From positions 186,001 to 250,000 of the forward strand of contig DXVO01000023.1 in assembly GCA_019417325.1 (NCBI GenBank): a stretch of DNA of 64,000 nt, given 5' to 3'. The stretch's first letter is position 1. Every line of letters starts with the position of its first letter. The notes beneath the pieces were generated by a model. It searched no databases. It was given only the letters and a program-made list of their open reading frames with translations, and had not been told where the DNA came from. Source of the DNA: Parabacteroides sp. (GTDB taxonomy: Bacteria; Bacteroidota; Bacteroidia; Bacteroidales; Tannerellaceae). The translations under genes and the position numbers were made by a program. Below are positions 8,084-16,708 of this stretch, in pieces.

Positions 8084-8734
8084 TCAAAACTGTTTATAGG
8101 TATTCATTATCTTCTCTGCAAATTCAAAATCCTCAGGCCAATCAATATCAACACCTTCTACTTTATCCACTTGAGCCATAAAAGGTTTGAAGCCAATACG
8201 TTGTTTGTGAACGGTCCAAATATCATGCTTAAACATAAAAAATGCACTTGTTTCGATATAAACAGGCTTAATCGCCTGAGTATGGGGGATTACTTTTAAT
8301 TCATAATTTAAAGGTTTCCCGTCATACCAAGCAAAAGTTTGTATCTTCTCACAACTAAAAGCAGAATCATATCCTTCATTCAATATTTTATCCAAAGCAA
8401 ATTCTATTGTAGACTGCTTCATAAAAGGAGATGTTGTATGTGCCAGCACATAAATATCCGCATCTACCGTTTTCACGAATTCATCGTATATGTCTTTACC
8501 TAATGTTTCATCACGATCCAAAAAGTCTGGTCTCTTTAAAAATTTCACTCCAAAAGGCAAATATTCAATAACATCTTCTTGACTGCAATAGACATAAATT
8601 TCGTCTATATTCTTCACTTTAACCAAAGTATCAAGTATATGACACATCAAAGGCTTTCCACCAAGTATTTTAAGATTCTTACCAATAACACGTTTACTGT
8701 TTAAACGAATTGGAACAAATGCTACAGTTTTCAT
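8084..8734 (-). CDS. CMP-sugar (acylneuraminate/Kdo-type) cytidylyltransferase
   Basis: A 216-residue NeuA-like protein. The N-terminus AFVPIRLNSKRVIGKNLKIL corresponds to the CTP-binding loop of acylneuraminate cytidylyltransferases (IPARxGSKxxxxKN), followed by GGKPLMCHILDT. A TTSPF motif (residues about 105-109) is the substrate-side signature of the family. It activates an ulosonic acid with CTP. The adjacent genes supply arabinose 5-phosphate and Kdo-8-phosphate, so Kdo or a Kdo-like acid is the more likely substrate than neuraminate; no NeuB-type synthase or epimerase is visible here. It overlaps the acyltransferase gene by 4 bp. Confidence 0.85.
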   Translation of the reverse strand: MKTVAFVPIRLNSKRVIGKNLKILGGKPLMCHILDTLVKVKNIDEIYVYCSQEDVIEYLPFGVKFLKRPDFLDRDETLGKDIYDEFVKTVDADIYVLAHTTSPFMKQSTIEFALDKILNEGYDSAFSCEKIQTFAWYDGKPLNYELKVIPHTQAIKPVYIETSAFFMFKHDIWTVHKQRIGFKPFMAQVDKVEGVDIDWPEDFEFAEKIMNTYKQF

Positions 8735-9687
8735 TTCAAATATATTTTTGACAATATGTTACTTTTCCGAACGATTTCAATCATAATTACAGAAAATAGC
8801 ACTCTCAATATAAACAGTCCCCAAAAATTTATTGACAGAGATACAAGCTTCAGTTCTATATTATGAAAACATAATACTACCAATGAATAATAACCAAAAT
8901 ATGACAATCTTACCAATACTTTATTTATAAATATTGATTTCAATTCTAAACACTTTGAAATACATTTATATAAGCAATATACTACAAATAAGCTGGATAT
9001 TACATCCAAAAAATAAAATTTATAGAGACATTTACCTACATCTATTTGAGAAAAATTAAGAGTAAAAATCCAAATCCATCCAAATAATAAAATATATCTC
9101 TTTATATAGATATATTTAAACTTACAATTTCGAATTAATCTACCCAATAATAGATACAACAAAGCACATCCAGAGGCTTGAAATGAAAATGGTAGTTGTA
9201 TATAATTTCTAGAGAAAACGCATAACACAAAAATGCAACAAAGCAAAATCACAAATTTGTTGATGTTACGTATCCTTTGATAGAGATAATAATAAAAAAA
9301 TCGTGCCTCAAACAAAGCCAATAAGAACCAAATAGTACCTACATTAGGCAAGCTTCCCCACAGCCCGGGATTATGAATACTGGAACTACCCCAAAAAGTA
9401 GCAAAAATCCAATCATATATGTCTTGAATATTCTTTTTTCCACAGATACAAAGAATCAAGAGAGGTAAAAGAATCAAGAAACTTGTAAAAAAATAAGGAA
9501 ACATTAACCTTTTAAAATCCTTCTTTAAATCATAACGGTCAATATTAAAATAATAGCCACTCATCAAGAAAAACAAAGGCATATGAAAGGTATAAATGAA
9601 GCCATTAAAATAAGGAATTGTATGTCCCCATATAACAGACAACATACCTACACCTTTCAAAATATCTACACTTTCACTGCGTTCCAT
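8731..9687 (-). CDS. Membrane acyltransferase family 3, probable capsule O-acetyltransferase
   Basis: A polytopic protein of about 318 residues with ten or so hydrophobic segments. The start MERSESVDILKGVGMLSVIWGH matches the family N-terminus, including the conserved His in helix 1, and TFHMPLFFLMSGYYF is the second family signature. I prefer the ATG at 9687 to one six codons earlier (9705), because it leaves 8 bp after the isomerase gene and begins at the conserved motif. Such enzymes pass acetyl groups across the membrane onto sugars, here presumably decorating the capsule repeat. Confidence 0.88.
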   Translation of the reverse strand: MERSESVDILKGVGMLSVIWGHTIPYFNGFIYTFHMPLFFLMSGYYFNIDRYDLKKDFKRLMFPYFFTSFLILLPLLILCICGKKNIQDIYDWIFATFWGSSSIHNPGLWGSLPNVGTIWFLLALFEARFFYYYLYQRIRNINKFVILLCCIFVLCVFSRNYIQLPFSFQASGCALLYLLLGRLIRNCKFKYIYIKRYILLFGWIWIFTLNFSQIDVGKCLYKFYFLDVISSLFVVYCLYKCISKCLELKSIFINKVLVRLSYFGYYSLVVLCFHNIELKLVSLSINFWGLFILRVLFSVIMIEIVRKSNILSKIYLK

Positions 9688-9695
9688 TCTTATAA

Positions 9696-10643
9696 TCATA
9701 AACAACTAAACGCATCTATGACACCCACTAGTCTATTCCCATCATCAACAACGATCAAAGAATGGATATTATGTTTTCGCATCAATACTTCAGCATCAGA
9801 TAATTTGGCCGTGTCATTGATTGTTTTTGGGTTAGCACTCATAATATCCCTAACTGTTAAGGAAAAAAAGACATCTTGCTTCGTTTGCATGGCCCTTCTT
9901 ACATCTCCGTCTGTAACAACTCCAACAATAGCAGAATCTTCTAAGACTACAGCAATACCCTGCTTTGTCTTACTTATTTCCAAAATCGTTTCCGAGACCT
10001 TAGAGGCCAACGAAACAATAGGCAAATTCGTTGAAACCATATAATCCTTAACCCTAGATAACAAACGCTTGCCTAAGCTACCTCCAGGATGATACTGAGC
10101 AAAATCGGAAACTTTAAAATTCCTAACTTTCATCAAAGCGCAAGCAATGGCATCTCCCATAGCTAAAGTAGCTATAGTAGATGAAGTCGGAGCTAAATTT
10201 AAAGGGCAAGCCTCTTTCTCTACCGCAATATTCAAATGACATACAGAATATTGAGCCAAAAGAGAATTCGGATTTCCCGACATACCAATAATTGGTATAT
10301 TTCTTTCTAACAATAGAGGTATAAAGCGTAATAATTCATCTGTATTACCAGAATAAGAGATCGCTAAAACGATGTCAGCCGGTGAAAACATTCCCAAATC
10401 GCCATGATAAGCATCTAAGGGATTGACAAAAAAAGAAGGAGTTCCCGTACTTGCTAAAGTGGCTGCTATTTTAGCCCCGATATGTCCGGATTTTCCTACG
10501 CCGGTAACAATAAATTTTCCTTTACAATGATAAATCAAATCTATAGCCTTTGAAAAATCATCGGTCAATAAAGGAATTAAGTCTAATATGGCTTTCGCTT
10601 CGTCTTTAAAACACTGTATTACATAATTATTAACATTCTTCAT
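9696..10643 (-). CDS. kpsF: Arabinose-5-phosphate isomerase (KdsD/KpsF)
   Basis: A 315-residue protein with an N-terminal SIS domain (residues about 35-165) and two CBS domains (about 200-315), the usual KdsD/KpsF layout and length. Key segments are VTGVGKSGHIGAKIAAT, NPLDAYHGDLGM, ISYSGNTDEL and LAPTSSTIATLAMGDA, which hold the sugar-phosphate site and the zinc/histidine region. It converts ribulose 5-phosphate to arabinose 5-phosphate, the first step to Kdo. It overlaps kdsA by 4 bp, so the two are coupled. A capsule-borne copy (KpsF) is usually additional to the core LPS gene. Confidence 0.95.
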   Translation of the reverse strand: MKNVNNYVIQCFKDEAKAILDLIPLLTDDFSKAIDLIYHCKGKFIVTGVGKSGHIGAKIAATLASTGTPSFFVNPLDAYHGDLGMFSPADIVLAISYSGNTDELLRFIPLLLERNIPIIGMSGNPNSLLAQYSVCHLNIAVEKEACPLNLAPTSSTIATLAMGDAIACALMKVRNFKVSDFAQYHPGGSLGKRLLSRVKDYMVSTNLPIVSLASKVSETILEISKTKQGIAVVLEDSAIVGVVTDGDVRRAMQTKQDVFFSLTVRDIMSANPKTINDTAKLSDAEVLMRKHNIHSLIVVDDGNRLVGVIDAFSCL

Positions 10644-11398
10644 AACAATGATTCTATCACTTTCTCCAAATCTTTTAAATACAACATATTAGGACCATCA
10701 CTTAATGCCTTGTCCGGATCTGGGTGAACCTCAAAGAAATAGCCATCAGCTCCAAATGCCTTTGCTGCCAAAGCCATCATAGGAACGAACCTCCTATCAC
10801 CTCCTGTTTTACCATTATTTCCTCCGGGCCGTTGAACAGAATGGGTACAATCCATAATCACACATTTAGAATACTGCTTCATATCTACAATATTTCTAAA
10901 ATCGACTGCTAAATTATTATAGCCATAAACATTACCCCTTTCTGTCAACCATACTTTGTCATTACCTGATTCTTTTACTTTCTGCACCGGATACATCATA
11001 TCATGACCAGACAAGAACTGCGCTTTCTTTATATTTACGACACAATTTGTTTTAGCAGCAGCAACCAACAAATCGGTTTGACGACAAAGAAACGCTGGAA
11101 TTTGAATTACATCAACAACTTCACCAACAGGTTCTGCTTGATATGATTCATGAATATCTGTCAATAATTTCAAGCCATATTTTTCTTTGATCTCACTTAG
11201 CATATTCAATCCCACATTTAGTCCCGGGCCTCTAAATGAAGAAATAGAAGTACGATTGGCTTTATCAAAAGAAGCTTTGAAAGTAATATCTATATCAAAT
11301 TTAGTATTTAAGCGAACAAGTTCTGAAGATACTTCTTCAAGCAACTCCATAGCTTCAATAACACATGGTCCAGCAATAAAAATCGGTTTTTTATTCAT
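10640..11398 (-). CDS. kdsA: 3-deoxy-8-phosphooctulonate synthase (KdsA)
   Basis: A 252-residue DAHP/Kdo8P synthase-fold enzyme. IAGPCVIE near the start, TFKASFDKANRTS (PEP-binding Lys), KIKKAQFLSGHDM-like segment NIKKAQFLSGHDM, MDCTHSVQRPGG and the C-terminal FFEVHPDPDKALSDG are hallmark KdsA motifs. It condenses PEP with arabinose 5-phosphate to give Kdo-8-phosphate in the cytoplasm. It overlaps both neighbours (isomerase by 4 bp, flippase by 8 bp). The residue QRPGG places it with Kdo8P rather than DAHP synthases. It completes a capsule-encoded Kdo supply apart from the phosphatase. Confidence 0.97.
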   Translation of the reverse strand: MNKKPIFIAGPCVIEAMELLEEVSSELVRLNTKFDIDITFKASFDKANRTSISSFRGPGLNVGLNMLSEIKEKYGLKLLTDIHESYQAEPVGEVVDVIQIPAFLCRQTDLLVAAAKTNCVVNIKKAQFLSGHDMMYPVQKVKESGNDKVWLTERGNVYGYNNLAVDFRNIVDMKQYSKCVIMDCTHSVQRPGGNNGKTGGDRRFVPMMALAAKAFGADGYFFEVHPDPDKALSDGPNMLYLKDLEKVIESLL

Positions 11399-12938
11399 TG
11401 CATATTTTATTCTTTAATTTAGCAAAAGCATATTCTATATATTTTTTCTCAACAGAATTAAATCCCAATATAAAACAAATAATACTAAATAATAAACACC
11501 ACAATAATCCACCTAAAACAAATTCTAATATAGCATCTCTATTAAAAACATAATTAAAAAGCATATAAGATACTATTATAGAAACCAAACTCACAACAAA
11601 AATCCGAAAAAAGACTTCTCTAATGTAATTATTCAATGGAAAATCTATCCTAAATTTCAAATAAGCTAACCTCACAAAATAACTTATCACATTTAATAAA
11701 AGACGTACCAATAATAACCAGACAGGAGATAATCCCGCTTTCAAAAGAATATATGAAATAGGAAAATTAAGTATCAACACAATACACATTAATACTTGAT
11801 AAAGCTTTATGTTTCCATTTGCTTGCACAGACATCCATAATGGTCCAGAAAGTGCATCTATTAAACAGTATAATATGATTAACCGGCAAAACTCCACTGA
11901 ATATAATGGAAGTTGTCCCAACCAAAGGCTTAAAACATATTCAATTTTAAATAATACAGGAATAGATAAGACCAACATTAAATAATAAGAAATTTTTGTT
12001 GCGCGAAACAGCAAATTATAAAAGTCGATACTGTTACCTGAAGAATACAATTTCACTATTTGCGGATTAAAAGCCATTTGAAAATTAGATATAAAACCAT
12101 AAACTGCTGCTCCAACCTGATTTGCAATTCCTAAAGAAGTATTAGCTACAACACCTCCAAAAATATTCAAAAGGATATTTCCTCCTTGATTTACAACTAT
12201 GTTAGTAATACCTCCAAAAAGACTCCACACTGAGAAACTTAAAAGTTCTCCATATTTACTTTTATCCCTCACAAAATAAAAAGAAAATGAAGGAAACAAT
12301 TTCTTACAATACACATAGTAAAAAATCAATATCATTAAAGAGACAAAACATAATAAAACAGCGTAAAACTCCAAACGGCTAAATGGAGATTGAAGTAATA
12401 AAAAAGCAACTATTAACTTTAATAGAACTTCACCGACAGACATATATGCAAAAAAAGACATCTTTTCAAATGCTATTATCAATGCATTATAAGGAGCCTT
12501 CAACAGACTCAAACAAAATGTCACTATTGTAAATTGATAAACCACATTAGCAGCCGCATATTTCTCAGCCGGAATATTCAAACAATAATTCACAATCCAT
12601 AACCCAATTGTTTCGGCTAAAAAAACTATAATAAAGATCAACAGTATATGGAAAGAAAGACTAACGTTAAATATAGAATACATACCCACGTTATCTTTTT
12701 TACCCATATAGTAATTTAAAAAACGTTGAACCGCATTAGTTGTAGCATTATTCAAAAAAGAAAATAAAACAACAATTCCGCCTACTACATTATATATACC
12801 AAAATCTTCCACTCCCAACGCATTCAAAACAACACGGGAAGTGTAAAGAGATACCACTATAGATAGCAACATCCGGATATAAAGCATCAATGTATTTTTG
12901 GCAATCCGTTTGTTATTGCTTGTATCTGTCTCTGACAT
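11391..12938 (-). CDS. Polysaccharide flippase (Wzx/MATE-like)
   Basis: About 515 residues with 12-14 membrane helices, of the polysaccharide-biosynthesis (PST/MOP) exporter family; it contains RMLLSIVVSLYTSRVVLNAL and GVEDFGIYNVVGGIVVLFSF, the usual Bacteroidetes start. I place the start at the ATG at 12938 (MSETDTSNNKRIAKN) rather than one 17 codons upstream, because the longer form would read through the remains of the preceding pseudogene in another frame. It should flip undecaprenyl-linked repeat units to the periplasm for the EpsG-like polymerase. It overlaps kdsA by 8 bp. Confidence 0.9.
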   Translation of the reverse strand: MSETDTSNNKRIAKNTLMLYIRMLLSIVVSLYTSRVVLNALGVEDFGIYNVVGGIVVLFSFLNNATTNAVQRFLNYYMGKKDNVGMYSIFNVSLSFHILLIFIIVFLAETIGLWIVNYCLNIPAEKYAAANVVYQFTIVTFCLSLLKAPYNALIIAFEKMSFFAYMSVGEVLLKLIVAFLLLQSPFSRLEFYAVLLCFVSLMILIFYYVYCKKLFPSFSFYFVRDKSKYGELLSFSVWSLFGGITNIVVNQGGNILLNIFGGVVANTSLGIANQVGAAVYGFISNFQMAFNPQIVKLYSSGNSIDFYNLLFRATKISYYLMLVLSIPVLFKIEYVLSLWLGQLPLYSVEFCRLIILYCLIDALSGPLWMSVQANGNIKLYQVLMCIVLILNFPISYILLKAGLSPVWLLLVRLLLNVISYFVRLAYLKFRIDFPLNNYIREVFFRIFVVSLVSIIVSYMLFNYVFNRDAILEFVLGGLLWCLLFSIICFILGFNSVEKKYIEYAFAKLKNKICNE

Positions 12939-12943
12939 ATTAA

Positions 12944-13346
12944 TCAACCAATATCGTTTAACAAAGCCTGCCAACCCACCTTTTTCCAAATATAAAGACG
13001 CATTTGATCCAACAAAATGCAGCTAATGAACACGCCTAAACAAAATAAAAAAATCGCCGACAAACACCCTATGCCGAAATAGGATTTGATAAACCAATAA
13101 TTACCTCCTATCATAAAATATTGCGCCATTCCTTTTCGGAAAAAATTGCTAATACCGATCCATACGCATATGGCATAAATGGGAATTGCATATGAAACAA
13201 AAGATTCAATATACCTTTACCCTTTAATGTTATGCCAAAATAACCCGAAATCAGAATAAAAACATTGAAAGGATACGTAGCAATTCAATATTCGACTGTC
13301 TACCTCCTTCTTGCTTAGAAAGTCCTTGTTGGCAACAAATACTCAT
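12944..13346 (-). pseudogene. Decayed acyltransferase family 3 gene
   Basis: The ATG at 13346 overlaps the stop of the CapD-like gene (TAATG) and is followed by a typical acyltransferase-3 N-terminus (RQSNIELLRILSMF) that soon meets a stop. In a second frame follows NVFILISGYFGITLKGKG, the next conserved block of this family. In a third frame comes a hydrophobic C-terminal part (SYAIPIYAICVWIGISNFF to ILLDQMRLYIWKK) ending at 12944. Only about 130 of the usual 330-350 codons remain, so internal deletions have removed most of the gene. The open stretch 12944-13129 is the tail of this relic, not a separate small gene. Confidence 0.8.
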
Positions 13347-15268
13347 TAGTAACATTCTTTATCTAACACCTCATACTCCGAATTCTTACTCTTGAACTCC
13401 GGCACGATCCACTTCATTACTCTTACCATCTCCAATTTATCTACCTTAATAGCCAAGTCTATCAAATGGTTTACTACTGTGGAGACGTTATCGTAATCGT
13501 ATTCACGTACTTGGGCACGGAAGATTTTGGGATTTCCGGTTGGGATCGTATTCTCTTTGGTTGCCAGCAATTCTTCGTAAAGCTTCTCGCCGGGACGGAG
13601 ACCGGTATATTTTATCTCTATATCTTTATCAGGGACAAGGCCGGCAAGTTCGATCATGCGGCGTGCCAGATTGGCTATCTTGACAGGGGTTCCCATATCA
13701 AAGACGAAGATCTCGTTTCCTTTACCCATAAAGGCGGCTTCCAGAACCAGACGGCAGGCCTCGGGGATGGTCATAAAGAAACGGACGATATCGGGATGGG
13801 TTACGGTTAGGGGGCCTCCTTTCATTATCTGTTCACGGAAGCGGGGGATAACGGAACCGTTGCTTCCCAAGACATTTCCGAAACGGGTCGTGATAAAGCG
13901 GGTCTTACCGGGATACAGGCCTTTACTGATTGCGATACTAAGGCTTTGGACATATATCTCGGCAAGGCGTTTGGAGGCTCCCATGACATTCGTCGGGTTT
14001 ACCGCCTTGTCCGTGGAAATCATTATGAATTTCTCCACATTGTACCGGACAGCCGTATCTGCTACGTTACGGGTTCCATAGACATTGGTATGGGCAGCTT
14101 CACAAGGATTCTCTTCCATCAAAGGAACATGTTTGTAAGCGGCGGCATGAAAAACAACCTGAGGATGATAACGGCTGAATACACTTTCGACACGTGCTAT
14201 CATACGGATATCGCCCATGATTGGAAAAAACTCCACTTCCGGATATTTGTCCTCCAATTCGAGACGGATATTATGCATGGGCGTTTCCGCGCTATCGAAA
14301 AGGATAAGCTGTTTTAAACCGAAAGAACAGAGCTGGCGACAAAGTTCGCTACCGATAGAACCGGCTGCACCTGTTACCAGCACCACTTTATCTTTAAGTG
14401 ATGCACTTATCTCATTCATATTGATACATATCTCATCACGCCCCAACAAGTCTTCAATACGGACTTCCGGAAGATTACGCAAGGTCCTTTTACCTTCTAT
14501 GAGTTCATCTACGGAGGGCAAAATCAGCATATGGACCTTCTTCTTCTCGCAATAGCGGACCAAACGCTCACTTTCGTCTTTTACGGTTTGATAGTCTACG
14601 AACAGTATCGCTTTAATATTTTTACGGTTTACCAACCTGTTAAATTCAGACTGAGTAACAATAGAATAGACTTTATATTTGCCGATACGCATGGAAGTAT
14701 GCGAACCGATTAGGAGATAGCCCCCTATACGGAATGTTTGTTGGTCTGCGATGGATATTTCACTCAATAAGGTAGCCGGAATATTTTTCCCGTAAATTAA
14801 GAACCTGCCACAAGAGGTGGCTACGCTATCGGTTATGATTGAATAGGTTATAATGAGGATGGCACGGATAATCGTTAACAGGAAGAATGTAAAAAACAGA
14901 TCGATTAATCCTCCTAAGAAGAGTATACGGAAAGGAAGATTGACAGGAATAACGACTAATAGGAGTACGATCAGACCGATCTTCAAGGAAGAAGCCATGG
15001 CAATACGTCCTGTTTCCGTAAAAGAAGAGTGACGGATAACTCCTTTATAGGTCTGGCATAAAAAGAAACTTAACGCACTGCAAAGAATGGATAATAGAAA
15101 TATCGTCCAAAGTGTGGCATCTGTAATTCCCCCCATCCATAAATAAGAAACAAAAGCTAAAGCGGTAAGGGTGGAACCGGTTGAAAAAAATAAGTCGGCA
15201 AGAAATATTACCCAGCGGTTAAAATATTTCGTACCCAATGCTAATGTAATTAAAGCACTGATTTTCAT
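13346..15268 (-). CDS. Membrane-bound nucleotide-sugar dehydratase/epimerase (CapD/FlaA1/WbpM-like)
   Basis: A 640-residue protein: about four N-terminal membrane helices (residues 15-130), a CoA-binding-like Rossmann domain (about 150-270) and the catalytic SDR domain. The NAD loop VLVTGAAGSIGSELCRQL lies near residue 300 and the active-site stretch is MISTDKAVNPTNVMGASKR. The family makes 4-keto-6-deoxy sugars from UDP-GlcNAc-type substrates for surface glycans. It is the first gene of the capsule operon, with less AT-rich sequence than the genes after it, and directly follows the invertible promoter region. Confidence 0.93.
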   Translation of the reverse strand: MKISALITLALGTKYFNRWVIFLADLFFSTGSTLTALAFVSYLWMGGITDATLWTIFLLSILCSALSFFLCQTYKGVIRHSSFTETGRIAMASSLKIGLIVLLLVVIPVNLPFRILFLGGLIDLFFTFFLLTIIRAILIITYSIITDSVATSCGRFLIYGKNIPATLLSEISIADQQTFRIGGYLLIGSHTSMRIGKYKVYSIVTQSEFNRLVNRKNIKAILFVDYQTVKDESERLVRYCEKKKVHMLILPSVDELIEGKRTLRNLPEVRIEDLLGRDEICINMNEISASLKDKVVLVTGAAGSIGSELCRQLCSFGLKQLILFDSAETPMHNIRLELEDKYPEVEFFPIMGDIRMIARVESVFSRYHPQVVFHAAAYKHVPLMEENPCEAAHTNVYGTRNVADTAVRYNVEKFIMISTDKAVNPTNVMGASKRLAEIYVQSLSIAISKGLYPGKTRFITTRFGNVLGSNGSVIPRFREQIMKGGPLTVTHPDIVRFFMTIPEACRLVLEAAFMGKGNEIFVFDMGTPVKIANLARRMIELAGLVPDKDIEIKYTGLRPGEKLYEELLATKENTIPTGNPKIFRAQVREYDYDNVSTVVNHLIDLAIKVDKLEMVRVMKWIVPEFKSKNSEYEVLDKECY

Positions 15269-15367
15269 AAGCCGAGAGTGTATTATTTGTTCACGAAAAG
15301 GTTCGTCACTCCCAAATGAGACTAACGAATCGCTTACTGATTTATCACTTTCTTTTGATTGAAAGAG

Positions 15368-15394
15368 GACTAAAAAAACGTTCGTTTATTTTAG
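15368..15394 (+). repeat. Inversion-site repeat, copy A
   Basis: Twenty-seven bases containing AAACGTTCGT, in the same direction as copy B and exactly inverted relative to copy C. The core fits the ARACGTWCGT motif I recall for Mpi-controlled inversion sites of Bacteroides fragilis. It lies 100 bp before the CapD-like start codon. Confidence 0.85.
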
Positions 15395-15424
15395 CTGTTT
15401 CAAAAAGTGAAACGCAGAACAGAT

Positions 15425-15453
15425 GACTAAAAAAACGTTCCTTTATTTTAGTC
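15425..15453 (+). repeat. Inversion-site repeat, copy B (one base different)
   Basis: Twenty-nine bases with outer palindromic arms GACTAAAA and TTTTAGTC. It differs from copies A and C by one base in the core (AAACGTTCCT instead of AAACGTTCGT). It may be a second, weaker crossover site or a decayed one. Confidence 0.85.
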
Positions 15454-15537
15454 TATCAGATCTGATGTAAGTGATTAATTATGGGAATATTAGAGAGGGG
15501 ATAAGTTGAAGAGTCACAGATTTGTATAATTTTTTCT

Positions 15538-15569
15538 TTTGGTTTTATCGTTTTTAATACATACATTTG
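15538..15569 (+). promoter_or_regulatory. Promoter in OFF orientation
   Basis: A TTTG at 15538-15541, 20 bp, then TACATTTG at 15562-15569: a full match to the Bacteroides -33/-7 consensus. It points right, away from the capsule genes and into the 3' end of the convergent epimerase gene. Inversion between the flanking repeats would turn it to face the capsule operon, with a leader of about 130-190 nt. Confidence 0.85.
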
Positions 15570-15573
15570 CAAT

Positions 15574-15602
15574 GACTAAAATAAACGAACGTTTTTTTAG
15601 TC
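15574..15602 (-). repeat. Inversion-site repeat, copy C (inverted)
   Basis: Twenty-nine bases; its reverse complement matches copy A over all 27 bases and copy B with a single mismatch. It lies 4 bp after the -7 box of the enclosed promoter. With A or B it defines an invertible segment of about 120-180 bp. Confidence 0.85.
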
Positions 15603-15775
15603 ATTTGCATTCTGCTACAAAGCTTATATTTCAATATATACATTTTATATAACCTATTTTTATCACTACAAAGCTTATTTTTATGTTAATATTTAGTTTG
15701 ATAAATATTACACAAATAACATAAATTCAATTAGGATACAAAAAAGGCTGTAGAGGGAGGAATATCGTTTTGACG

Positions 15776-16633
15776 TTATCCAATAAGGCTATATAACGCA
15801 CGGCGTATATCCGTATAACGGAAAATATAGCCGGCCGATAATAAACGGGCGGGATAGGCTTGTTGTCCGTGGGTAATCATGGCTTCGCCTTCTCCATACA
15901 ATAAACGAAAGATAAAAGCAGGGAGAGGAATCCAGGCGGGACGGTGTAGTACTTTAGCGATACTTTCAGTTAATATTTGGTTGGTTATCGGTTCAGGAGA
16001 GACAAAATTAATAATGCCGGAGAGATGCTCGCGGGTGATAACAAACTGTATACCATGCAATACATCATCGATATGTATCCATGAAAACCCTTGTTTGCCG
16101 GACGCTATTCTTCCTCCGGCAAATAAACGGAAAGGCAGCAACATTTTAGGAAATGCACCTCCATCCTTTCCCAATACCACACCAAAGCGTGTAATTGCAA
16201 GGCGTACATCGGGAGAAAGTTTCTGTGCCTCATCTTCCCAACGGCTACAAACTTCTGCCAGAAAACCACGGCCTTCGGACAGGTTACTTTCCGTATAAAC
16301 TCCACTATCGGGATAAATGCCGACAGCCGAAGCAGAGATAAAAAGGGATGGTTTGACAGGCATATGGTTTATAACGGAAACAAGCTGGCGGGTAACCTCT
16401 ATACGGCTGTTTAATATATTTCTTTTAGAAGCATTCGTCCATCGTTGGTTAATGGTGGAACCTGCCAGATTGATTACAACATTGCAACCGGAAAGCGAAA
16501 CTTCCAATTCTTTGCCGTCTTCTTTACCGAACAAGGAATGAGGCAAAGGAATGACTGTGTCTCCCTGCCCTGCAAAAAATGTTGTAAGGTGTTTTCCTAT
16601 AAAGCCTGAACTACCGCTGATTGCAATTCTCAT
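15776..16633 (-). CDS. TIGR01777-family NAD(P)-dependent epimerase-like protein
   Basis: A 285-residue SDR-fold protein. The N-terminal cofactor loop is AISGSSGFIGKHL, followed by NVVINLAGSTINQRW, FISASAVGIYPDSG and the C-terminal SAGYIFRYTDIRRAL, all typical of the YfcH/TIGR01777 group. The catalytic role of this group is not settled; many members are annotated as sugar epimerases. The gene is on the capsule side of the invertible region but reads in the same direction as the capsule operon and has higher GC, so it is likely core genome. The OFF-oriented capsule promoter would transcribe its antisense strand. Confidence 0.9.
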   Translation of the reverse strand: MRIAISGSSGFIGKHLTTFFAGQGDTVIPLPHSLFGKEDGKELEVSLSGCNVVINLAGSTINQRWTNASKRNILNSRIEVTRQLVSVINHMPVKPSLFISASAVGIYPDSGVYTESNLSEGRGFLAEVCSRWEDEAQKLSPDVRLAITRFGVVLGKDGGAFPKMLLPFRLFAGGRIASGKQGFSWIHIDDVLHGIQFVITREHLSGIINFVSPEPITNQILTESIAKVLHRPAWIPLPAFIFRLLYGEGEAMITHGQQAYPARLLSAGYIFRYTDIRRALYSLIG

Positions 16634-16708
16634 ATTTATGTTATAACCTTTATCCTATCTGACAATAAAACTATCAGGACAAGCCATAAGTTTCAGGCTA
16701 TAAGTATA

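Larger units (their letters stand above)
15269..15775. promoter_or_regulatory. Intergenic control region of the capsule operon, probably an invertible promoter
   Basis: No gene is visible in these 507 bp. The region holds three copies of a 27-29 bp repeat, a consensus promoter on the plus strand between two of them, a small hairpin (15397-15402 with 15408-15413) between the first two copies, and two direct repeats of CTACAAAGCTTAT at about 15614 and 15667. I found no TAnnTTTG box on the minus strand here, which is the strand that would read the operon. The arrangement matches phase-variable capsule promoters of Bacteroides, with the promoter at present turned away from the operon. Confidence 0.8.

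Noticed and set aside
12944..13129. Apparent 61-residue small membrane protein
   Set aside because: The same frame extends upstream beyond its ATG without a start, and the sequence is the tail of a decayed acyltransferase.
15613..15683. Possible minus-strand promoters around the CTACAAAGCTTAT repeats
   Set aside because: On the minus strand they read AAGCTTTG, missing the leading TA of the -7 consensus, and no -33 box is placed correctly.
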